Source: Pratylenchus scribneri (taxonomy: Eukaryota > Nematoda > Chromadorea > Rhabditida > Pratylenchidae). From it: a DNA stretch of 64,000 bases. The first letter of the stretch is position 1; each line of letters opens with the position of its first letter. The notes under the pieces are model-generated. The model did no database searches, was not told the DNA's origin, and worked only from the letters and a program-made list of their open reading frames with translations. Where the stretch lies: NCBI GenBank assembly GCA_030063045.1, contig JAQSEB010000091.1, positions 930,001-994,000 on the forward strand, in the 5' to 3' direction. The position numbers and the translations under genes were made by a program. This document shows, piece by piece, positions 46,001 through 55,200 of this stretch.

Positions 46001-47035
46001 GGAATGATGTGTTTTAGATTTGTTTTTCATTCCGGAAAGATGTGTTTTCCGGTTGATTTGTGTTTCTTTCCGGAATGATGTGTTTTCCGGTTAGATTTGT
46101 ATTTCATTCCGGAATGATGTGTTTTCCGGTTAGATTTGTGTTTTATTCCGGAAAGATGTCTTTTCCGGTTAGATTTGTATTTCATTCCGGAATGATGTGT
46201 TTTAAATTTGTTTTTCATTCCGGAAAGACGTATTTCGGTTGATTTGTGTCCGGAAAGATGTGTTTTCCGGTTAGATAAGATATGTTTTCCGGTTAGATTT
46301 GAGTTTCATTCCTTAAAAGTTCTGATTTATTAACTTAATTCCGAAAAAAATAATAATCTTATCTATTCTAGCCATAATTCTTATAATTTATTATTGTCAC
46401 AATTCCCCCATTTTGGCACCTTCTGGCTGTTGCAAATCATTTCCATTCACGCCATTCTGTTCCACCTCCCCTTCTCCGGCGCCATTCAAGAGACCAAATC
46501 CAGCACCACCCGGGACCGGTTTGAAATTATTGAGCACAGTTTTGGGTGCAGTTTGGCTGACAACACCTATGCTTGTTGTAGAAAATGATGAGAATTATTT
46601 CCCAAAATTGAAATAATTTGCCTTTTCCTGAAACCAATTGGCCGCCACTGCCGAAATATGCCCCTTTATATGTGTGGCATTCATTGACGGGAATGCAAGC
46701 TCAAAAAGAGTACAAAATTGGGGAATAGATAATTAGGTTTGAGCAAATTACCGCCATCATGAGCTCGAACAAATCCATTTTTGGATTGGCATTCGCAACG
46801 AGGGGGCTTACATTCATTCCGGCATTTTACCTTTTAAAAGGGTAAATTGGACAATTTCAGCAAAACTAACCACAATTGGCTCTTTGCAACTGCCTTCGCA
46901 TGTTCCACATTGCATGAATTGCTCATTTGCTTGGCAATCCATGTGCCGTTGAACAATGCCATCCGATGGGATAATGCGAAGGAAAATTAGAAGGATGGAA
47001 AGGAAGTGGGATACCGGAATATCCGGCGGAGGCAT
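43072..47035 (-). CDS. Secreted TIL-domain protein with long Pro/Gln/Gly-rich tail, 608 residues
   Basis: Nine exons in one frame: 47035-46871, 46830-46752, 46699-46622, 46566-46420, 44976-44813, 44766-44595, 44549-43953, 43902-43863, 43456-43072 (1827 bases). Residues 1-26 (MPPPDIPVSHFLSILLIFLR onward) form a signal peptide. Next is one trypsin-inhibitor-like domain with all ten cysteines in the usual order: CQANEQFMQCGTCEGSC, KCRNECKPPRCEC, GFVRAHDGACIP and C. Such domains inhibit serine proteases or serve as adhesive modules. The remaining ~500 residues are low complexity: PVPPPPPNS, FLQQQQQLPQSPNNP, a GGGGGGD stretch and a basic end RLFRERRRRK. Introns 3 (46621) and 6 (44594) need GC donors. 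Intron 4 is expanded by a 1.3-kb minisatellite. The TIL domain is certain; the function of the tail is unknown. Confidence 0.82.
43510..43800. repeat. Dispersed repeat family B, reverse orientation (TIL gene intron 8)
   Basis: Recognised by TTTAATGGTTCAAAACT, AAACGGTTTAAACC and TTATTATGGTTTGGTCAACA. Reverse orientation relative to the 6.8-kb copy. Confidence 0.65.
45040..46310. repeat. 39-bp minisatellite with TTCCGGAA core (TIL gene intron 4)
   Basis: About 32 copies of a ~39-bp unit, TTTCATTCCGGAAAGATGTG followed by TTTTCCGGTTAGATTTGTA. Shorter (~29-31 bp) units lacking part of the second half are interspersed in a regular pattern. Related to the 12.1-kb array. It is entirely intronic (46,419-44,977). 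Confidence 0.96.
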
Positions 47036-47887
47036 TTTTTGTGATGAGCCCCGAAAATGTGCGGAGGGAAAGAATGAAAAGTGAGGTGGAACTTGGCGAA
47101 GGCGAAGACGAGGGAAAATGGATGGGTTTGGGGCTATTTTCGGCTCCCCCTTTTGGTCATCTCGCGCAACCATCTTCAAGGGAAAAGGAGGCTTATATGG
47201 AAAGGGAGGGATCGAATATTTGAATTATAGGAGGGACAATTTCCTGGACGGCGGATTTTGTATGTGGTTTATTTAAGCAAACAAGGCAAGTGAAGGTTAG
47301 CCCGTGAATATGCGTTTGAATGGTGGTTAGCCGAAAATGGTTTTAAATGGACTAAATTTTGAACGAAAAAAAATGAAGGAATTTTTGGCCACAGAGGAAA
47401 AAGTTACCAACATTTACTCAAATTTTTCTTCTTTTTTTCTAATTCCATACAAATTAGGTAGAAAAGAGATAAAAAACAGAGGAATTTTGGGCCAAAAAAT
47501 TGAAAAGAAAGAAAATTTGAGAGGGAACTTGTTTTATTTGGGAGGATAAATTGAAGATTGCTGTTGGCATTTGTTTTGTAAAATTGGACACAAATCAAAA
47601 TATTTTGTGATTCAAAATTTTGACATTTTTTGTGTAATTTTAAGTAAATTTTTGATCAAAAAATTGGCCCAAATCATTGGATGAGAGGATGTGAATTGGA
47701 CTGTGAAAAGTGGGCTCTCAACAAAAGTTGCTGATTTTATTTAAATGTTTAAAAATGCAGAAAGAATGTTGGGAGTCGGACCTACTTCACAATTTAGTCT
47801 TTGTAAAAAATTCATTTTAAATTCTCGTCTAATTTAATTGAGAAAAAAAAACAATGCTGTTGGCTAATTAAAATTGGGGAATTGCAC

Positions 47888-48646
47888 CAGGGTGTCCCAA
47901 TTGCCGCGAAAATGCGGCATTTGCCGCATTTTCGAACCCCTCGCCGCATTTTTTCCGCATTTTTTACTTTTGCCGCATTTTGCCGCAATTTCCCAATTTT
48001 TACTGAAATCGCTTAAAATTTCATAAATTTGCTTTGAATTATTTTTGAAATAATTTTTTAATTTATTTGTGTAAAAAAAATGAAAAAAAGACTTCATTTT
48101 TATCTCTAATTTAATTATATTGTACAGATTTTATTTCCTTTACTGCCTTCTGAGCTGCTGATTTCCGCATCTTTTCCAATTGTTCTATTAACCAATTGTT
48201 GGTTTGTTAAGCATAATTTAAGTATAGGAAGTCCATCCTTTATCTATAAACTTTTCATTTCACTAATAGATTCGAAAATTTTCACAAGACATTTATATTT
48301 AGAACAGATATTCCAATCAGTGGGGTGACCCAATTGCCGTATTTTTCCGCATTTTTTACTTTTTCCATGGGCATTTTTGAATGAATTTTTTTCACAACGG
48401 CCATTTTATATAAAATTTTTCACTCTGCAACCATTTTTTAAGCTAAAATTTTTCGCTGCGCGGCATTTTTGTTGAAAAAAGGCAATAGGAAATATTTCGA
48501 ATAATTTTAAAATGAATTCTTAGCGAATTTTAAGCTTTTTTAAAAAATGCCGCATTTTCGCCGCATTTTTGATACTTTTTGACTAATTTTTGCCGCATTT
48601 TTTATGCCCAATGCCGCATTTTCGGTCAAATGAATGGGTCACCCTG
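47888..48646. mobile_element. Non-autonomous hAT-like element with 8-bp target duplication
   Basis: Ends CAGGGTGTCCCA at the left and, inverted, CAGGGTGACCCA at the right (TGGGTCACCCTG). It is flanked by a perfect 8-bp direct repeat AATTGCAC (47,880-47,887 and 48,647-48,654). Short CAGGG-type ends with 8-bp duplications are the hallmark of the hAT superfamily. The interior has no transposase frame but repeats TGCCGCATTTT many times in both subterminal regions. A second end-like GGGGTGACCCAATTGCCG at ~48,322 suggests a nested or tandem history. Confidence 0.85.
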
Positions 48647-48794
48647 AATTGCACTCAATTATTCTGATTAAAAAATGATTTTTTTTAAAAAAAGGGAAAT
48701 ATTTAATTTGCCAAAAAAGAAGAGAAAATGCCGAAAAGATTAAAAGGCTGAATATTTATCCATCGATAATCTCGTAAAGGAATATTTTTAATTA

Positions 48795-49025
48795 TATTTT
48801 GCTTAACCAATTCTATCTTTGTTAGTTGTGAATGAACCATTAAACCAAAGTGGCTTTTAACCGTTTAAAACCCTTTCAATTTTGACCAAATCATAACAAA
48901 TTATATACCATTCAATGCATTTTGACCAGCTCTAACCAATTTTGGGTATATAGTTTGTAAATTTAGAATAAAACCATTAATCATTTTAATTATTTTGGTA
49001 TTATTTTTACCATTTTTAGGCAATT
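48795..49025. repeat. Dispersed repeat family B (intergenic)
   Basis: Recognised by GAACCATTAAACC, TTAACCGTTTAAAACCC, GACCAAATCATAACAAATTA and TATACCATTCAATGC. Only 140 bp from the hAT-like element; the only family B copy outside a gene. Confidence 0.7.
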
Positions 49026-49449
49026 TTATTCTTTAAAAAAGGATCAAAAATAAAAAATATGATCAAGAAAAAAGTAAATATATTTGAATTGGAAGCAAAA
49101 AATGTACAACCCCCCCCCCCTCTTTATGAGTTGTTTTTTCGCCCCTAATTTAATTAATAATCTTTGGACCAAATTTTTTTATCCGTTAATTCATGCGCGG
49201 AAATGGAAGATGAATGAAATGGATTTTATTTACAAAAATATGAATGATGTTATTATTTGGATGAATGGGTTTTTTGGGTTGCACAACAAATCAATCACAT
49301 TTTCCCCTCCAATTAGCAATCGGAGAGGACAGGGAGGGGTCCGGCCAATCCATAAAAAGCATAAATCCAGTCGCCGGCGGGGCATATCCATTCCTGCCAA
49401 TTTCCAGCAGAGCCGTCATCCAATCCATCTTCAAATCCCCGCGCACCCG

Positions 49450-50845
49450 TCAATGGCCATTATCTTCGGTCATCTCCGCCGTCCCCGTCAAAGTCATCAT
49501 CGTTTTGTTCGCCGCTGCCCCCATCTTTAAGAAAAAGGACTTTTCTATACCTAGGCCCATTCTTTTGGCTATATCTCAACAAGGAAGCAACTAATTTTGG
49601 AAGGCAATATGCCATTTTAAAGCTCTAAATGTTCTCTAAAAAGTGGCTATACTAATTTCTGAAAATTTAAACTAATTTGTAAAATAAACGGCTTTTCCTT
49701 TGAAAATTCAGATTTATTGCGCACTCACAAATCAATAAATGAAAAACATTTTAAAAGCCTGAACTTCGTAAAATATAGGAAAGCCACTTTTTAGAGGATA
49801 CTTAAGCTTTTCTAAAGGCATATCTCCTTCCTAAATTGGCCATTTCAACCTTGAGCTATGGCCAAAAGAACAACCCAAACGCAAAAAATCTTCTTACCCC
49901 CATCTTCATGGCCTCTGCCTCCTCCTCCATTTTCCTTTGCCTGCGCAACCGGACTGCCCTTTGTATGGCCTCATGCACCAATTCGGCCAATCTTCGTTGC
50001 CTTCGATGCAATTTTTTTGAAGCCGCCTTTCTGGCTTTTGCCCTGGCATTTGCTCTTTGTCTATCCTTTTCTTCAGCAAATGCTCGCCGATACCATTCCG
50101 AAATTGAGTCCTTTGCTGGCTTCAATTGGGTGGTGGAATGCACTGGCCAACTGGAATTTTTGCATTAATTTTTTAAAATTTTTTGGCCGAATTATGGTGA
50201 TGAAAATTTCAATTATATTGATCGAATATTTTAACGAGTTTTTGGCCAATATCTCAGCGAGGCAATAACCAATCTGGGAAGGCAATACTATAACTTTGGA
50301 AAGCTCAGTGTATCCTTTACAAAGTGGCTTAGAAAACATTGTAAAATTTAAGTTAAATGTCTTCGAATGTAATAAATCCGAATTTTTAGAGGAAAAGCTG
50401 CTTATTTAACAAATTTTTTAAATTTTTAAAAAAATATTTTATAACCACTTTTTAGAGGACATTTATGGCTTTCAAATGGTATATCGCCTTCCTAAATTGG
50501 CTGCGTCCTTCTCTAACTATAGCCAAAAGAATGAAACTAGGATTTCGCTAAAACTTGCCCCATCAAAAGTGGCGTTGGATCATCTTTGCCAAAAAGGAAT
50601 TTTGGTGGCAATTTTGGCTTCTCATTTTGGCCATTTTCTGCTTCTTTTGCCCGTGCTTCTCTTTTCTTTCTACCCAATGTCAAATCTGGTGTGCCACCCA
50701 ACAATGCCATCAACAATGCGGTCGAATCATCTCCTCCACAACAACAATCGCAGCAACATTGGAAGGAGGGTGCAAAATGGAGTGAGGACAAATAAATGAA
50801 AGTGGTCAGAAGGCATAATGAAAGGGAAAGTGGGGAGGAGGCCAT
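49450..50845 (-). CDS. Possible secreted Cys-cluster protein with basic C-terminal half, 204 residues
   Basis: Not recognised. Three exons, 50845-50559, 50150-49898 and 49524-49450, are in frame (615 bases) if intron 1 uses a GC donor (GCAAGT at 50558). The N-terminus (MASSPLSLSLCLLTTFIYLS, then SLHFAPSFQ) reads as a signal peptide. It is followed at once by CCCDCCCGGDD, then GGTPDLTLGRKKREARAKE with a dibasic KKR site, then a long Arg/Lys/Glu helix (EWYRRAFAEEKDRQRANARA; RRQRRLAELVHEAIQRAVRL). The last exon is short (MTEDNGH end). Both introns carry family A elements. Support is splice phase and composition only, so the model may be wrong at either end. The antisense open frames are shadows. 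Confidence 0.48.
49557..49872. mobile_element. Fold-back MITE, family A (intron 2 of the Cys-cluster gene)
   Basis: Left end CCCATTCTTTTGGCTATATC with AACAAGGAAGCAACTAATTT. Right end GCCACTTTTTAGAGGATACT through GAGCTATGGCCAAAAGAAC. Both arms are complete. No coding capacity. Confidence 0.82.
50241..50532. mobile_element. Fold-back MITE, family A (intron 1 of the Cys-cluster gene)
   Basis: Left end TTTTTGGCCAATATCTCAGC with TAACCAATCTGGGAAGGC. Right end ACCACTTTTTAGAGGACATT and AACTATAGCCAAAAGAATG. The right end lies only ~25 bp from the preceding exon's donor. Confidence 0.78.
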
Positions 50846-51822
50846 TTTGCGGAGAAGGCAAAATATTTAGTGACTCCAATAAATAATCACTTTTATAGGC
50901 CAATTAATTGTACATTGTTGGCTTGCTGTTGTTGTTTTCGTTGTGTGTCAATGTTGGCAAAATGAAAGAGGTCATTTTGCGGAGGGCACACGTATGGCCA
51001 AATTTGCGTAAAGGTAACAAAAAAAAATAGAATAATGGAAAGAAGGAAGAGGAAAGAATGGGTCCTACATTACCATTGCGCAGCCATTTAGTCCATTCAT
51101 TTGGGCCGACGCCAAAGATTTCCGGAATATTCCAGCCACCTTCTTCCCTCTACCTTTGCAATCAATCCGGCCCTCATCATCAATTGATGTCCCATTGAAG
51201 ATTGGATGGATGACTGGCCATTGTTTATGTTTGCCAAGTCAATCATCCCATCCCTTCTTCCCTCTACCATTTCTTTATGGCCACATTAATCATTTTCCGT
51301 GTTCCCTGTTCGATGAATGTATGAAAGATTGATTTTGGGGGTGAGATTTTGGTGAAAACAAAAAGAATATCCTTCCCTACCTCCCCTTCCAATTAATCAC
51401 ATTAAAAAAACAATCATTTTACGTTGTTATTTTTTCCTTTTATTCAATTGAATGAATGAATGAATACGAGGTGAAAACATAAATGGAGAATATAACCTAC
51501 TATATTGGAACAATAATGCAAATGAATGAATGGAGATGGAGGGAATGGATGAATGGCTGGCTTATTTGGCAAGAATGAAAGGTGGGAAAAAAATGGATGA
51601 AAGGCGCACTCAAAAATGGGAAGCAAATGAAAGGAAAAACGGCTGGCAGGACTGATACTGTGAATGGAAAATGGAATTGGGTAAAATAGTCTGTGTTGGC
51701 AGGATTGATATATTGACAATTAATAATGGAATAATATTTGGTGGAATTAAAGCAAATAAAATGGACGATATTTTTGAGCAAAATTTAAGGAGGGTAAAAT
51801 TGGACATTTTCAGTACAAAAGA
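50846..51822. other. Intergenic region, nothing recognised
   Basis: About 1 kb between the Cys-cluster gene start and a family A element. It contains simple GAATGAATGAATG runs and pyrimidine or purine tracts on alternating strands. The open frames here are simple-sequence artefacts. Confidence 0.55.
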
Positions 51823-52143
51823 TTATTCTTTTGGCCATAACTCAACAAGGAAGCAACCAATTTTGGAAGGCAATATGCCATTCGAAAGCTCAAAATGTCC
51901 TCTAAAAAGTGGCCATAATAAGTTTTTGAAATTGTAATACAATTTGTAAAATAAACAGCTTTTCCTCAAAAAATTCGGGTGCATCGTGTATACTAGTACA
52001 TTTAAAAGACGCATTAGATTTTTAAAAAGTGAATTTTCAGAAAAAAATTTTTAGGCCAATTTTAAAAGGATATTTGGGCTTTCCAATGGTATCTCGCCTC
52101 CAAAAATTGGCTCTTGCCTCAATGAGAAATGACCAAAAGAATG
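51823..52143. mobile_element. Fold-back MITE, family A (intergenic)
   Basis: Left end ATTCTTTTGGCCATAACTCA with AAGGAAGCAACCAATTTTGG. Right end TTTAAAAGGATATTTGGGC and GAGAAATGACCAAAAGAATG. Begins ~390 bp below the ADAM gene stop. Confidence 0.8.
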
Positions 52144-52212
52144 GCCAAAGGCAATGAATCTCGGTGTACAGAAACATCCTCTACCGGCAAAATGGGGATA
52201 TTGACTTTGGCA

Positions 52213-55200
52213 TCATTCACAATAATCATCCCATTCATCTTCATCATCATCTTCCACGGCCATTTGTTCTTTTTCATCCTCCTTTCTCCTCCAATCCATT
52301 TCAATTTTCCATTTTTGTAGGGGAGGTGGCGCAGGTGGCATCGCCTTTGGCCTAATCATTGGCCGAATGGACAATGGCGGAGGCGGAGGGAGGGGAGGCG
52401 GTGGCCTTTTTGGTCGATCACCAAGAGTGGAAATGCTGGGACTGAAAATGAATTGAAATTTACTTTATTGGGAAATGGAAAAGAAAATAGGCAGAATTTC
52501 TTAAATTGTATTATTAACTTTCAGAATTTAATCACTTTTTTGGTCATAGCTCAGCAAGGAAGTAACCAATTTTGGAAGGCGATATGCCTTTTTAAAGCCC
52601 AAAGTATCCTCTACAAAATGGCTTTGAAAACATTTATATAATTCACCTATTTAACAAGTTAAATGTCTTTCAATATAATAACCCAAATAAATCTGTATTT
52701 ATGAGGAAAACGTCGCCAATTTTACAAATATTTTTATATTTCATAAAATTAGTAAAGCCACTTTTTGGAGGACATTTAGGGCTTTAAAATGGCATATCGC
52801 CTTCCAAAATTAGTTGCTTCCTTGTTGAGTTATGGCCAAAAATAATCTAGGATATTCGCCTTCGCTGACCTTTTGATGTGAGAAATGCCGCATGGAGTAG
52901 GTGGAGGCGGCGGTGGCGCTCTTGTTGGCCTTTGGATCATTTTGTGACTAGGCGAAGAATTGTTGTTGCAAATTTCCAATACTGGGAAATTCTGAAAAAA
53001 TGAATTTGCAATAATTAATTTTTTTAAAATTTCATAATTATATTCCGCTTTGACTTCGGAATTGGACCTTTCAGAAGAAATAGGCCCAATATTTTGGCCA
53101 TAACTCAACAAGGAAGCAACTAATTTTGGAAGGCGATATGCCATTTGAACGCACTAAATGTCCTCTAATAAGTAGCTTTTCTAATTTTACGAAAGCCTAA
53201 AAATTTTATAAAATAGGCGGCTTTTTCTCAAAGAACTCGGCTTTTTTATATTCAAAGACATATAAATTATTTTAAAATTAGAATTTTATAAATATTTTAA
53301 AGCCACTTTTTAGGGGACATTTTATGCTTTACTATGGCATATCGCCTTCCTAAATTGGCTGATTCCCTATTTATTTGTGGCCAAAAAAATAGCTTCAGGT
53401 ATATATCCCCTACCATTTTTTTTTACCCACCTTTAGCCGTGTTGGCCTCCGCCTCCACCAAATTAAATCATTCCACTTTTTGAGCCATTCCCAAATTGTT
53501 TGGAACATTTTGGGTATTTTTGCAATTTGTTGTCCAATTTTGGAATGTTTTTGGCCATTTGCCACCCTTTTCGATGATGGCACAGCCAATCGATGGAAAT
53601 TTGTGCCGCCGTTCAATTTGGATTTTGCCGAATTTTTCTGGCCAAAAGGAGGATGGGAAAAGGACAAAAGTGGACGTCGATGGCGGCAATGCTTTTCGGC
53701 AGTAGAGAAAAGTGGAAAGCAACAACAATAATGGCGGCCACTCAAATGAAGCCAACCACAAAAGAGCAAAGGCCCAAAAATGATGAAACAAAGGGAAATT
53801 GTGAGCAGCCACTGTGAAAAGTGAGGGACGAATTTAGAAGAAGAAGAAGGATGTGGCCAAAACGGGGAAATGGCCTCAAAAAGGAGGGGATATTCCCTAG
53901 AGGCAAATTTTCAAAAATTTTAAGGAGGATAAGGATTATAAATTTTACACATAGCACATTTTTGTAAATATATCACTATTTTTTCTATAAATTAATTATT
54001 AATTTAAATTTTTCTTTCGTTGGATTTATCTGATTTCTGAAACATATTTTAATATTAAAGTGATCAAATTATAATTATAGGGCTTTTATCTATTTTTCCC
54101 CATTGGAAATAACTTTTTGTTTCATTGCAATTATATTAGCCAATTTTCCTTCAATCAAATCATCTACCGTAAATATTCTATTAGTAACCCCCTCTCTATT
54201 AGAAACCCCCTCTCTATTTGTAACCCCCCCCTTCCTCCCAAAAATTTTTTTTGTCAAAAATAACCAATTAGTAGAAATAACCAATTAGTAGGTAAAATTA
54301 AGCCTAAATAAGCATTTTTTTGTCTCAAAAATTTCAGAAAAATTCCCACCTCAGAGGGTCTCTGAAAATTAGTAACCCCGGGGTTACTAATAGAATATTT
54401 ACGGTAACTCAGAACTATAAAATGATATTAAAATTTACTAAATTTTAATCCAATATTCTCTTGAAAAATTTGAATTGTTGTAGTTATGACCTAGAATTTA
54501 GATGCGATAATATCATTTTTGTCAATTTGACTATTTTTTTATTAATTTTTATGTTGGCTTTTGGATTTGCTTAATTTATACTTGTCTTGAGCTTTCTCTA
54601 ATCAACTTACCCATTTTAAGCTATAAAAAGATAATAAATATACTAAAATTTATGATAAAATTCAAACTAATAAGTAACTGTTGATAATTTTGTATTCTAT
54701 AGGTATATAGCCCCCACCCGCATAAATTACGTACAATTATATGTGGTTGCCATTTTCGAGAGCACGTATATGGTTCACAATTCCATTCCGAACATTTATT
54801 CGCCAGCCCACAATCGCATTGTTCATTGCCTTCTCGAATGCCATTTCCACAAAGAGGCAACGAATATTCCGCCGGGTCGCGCGGTTCTCGCGCCAAACAC
54901 CGTGTTCTTTGTGCCAAATTGACCATCAATTGGAGGGTACAATCCTGGTCAAAGCCACTTAAAAAATGAATAAATTTTGAGGAAAATTAACGACAAGGAG
55001 AACAGCCCTATTTGGCTTCTGCTGACCAACTTAACGCCATTTATAATAACTCATCAATGAATGAACCAATTTTAGTGATTTCTATATCAAATTAAAGAGA
55101 AGACTTTTAGCTATCCAATGATATTAATTTTATTTAATTTGTCCTAGAAATATTGGAACTAAAATGAAAAAGGCGAAAGGGAAGATGGAACAGTTCAATC

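Larger units (their letters stand above)
47036..49449. other. Intergenic region upstream of the TIL gene
   Basis: 47,040-47,330 is GC-richer and probably holds the TIL gene promoter. It is followed by AT-rich sequence, the hAT-like element (47,888-48,646), a family B copy (48,795-49,025), a C-run near 49,111 and sequence antisense to nothing recognisable. No gene is supported. Confidence 0.55.

Noticed and set aside
15380..46310. The CCGG-core arrays as CRISPR arrays
   Set aside because: Units are contiguous with no unique spacers, lie in eukaryotic introns, and no cas genes are present.
49084..49530. 148-codon plus-strand frame
   Set aside because: Starts from a non-ATG codon, crosses a poly-C run, and is antisense to the last exon of the better-supported minus-strand gene.
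52213..53811. A separate WASP-like gene suggested by the poly-Pro stretches and acidic end
   Set aside because: There is no WH2 or other WASP motif. The membrane helix, phase and position fit a cytoplasmic tail of the ADAM gene better, though a separate gene is not formally excluded.
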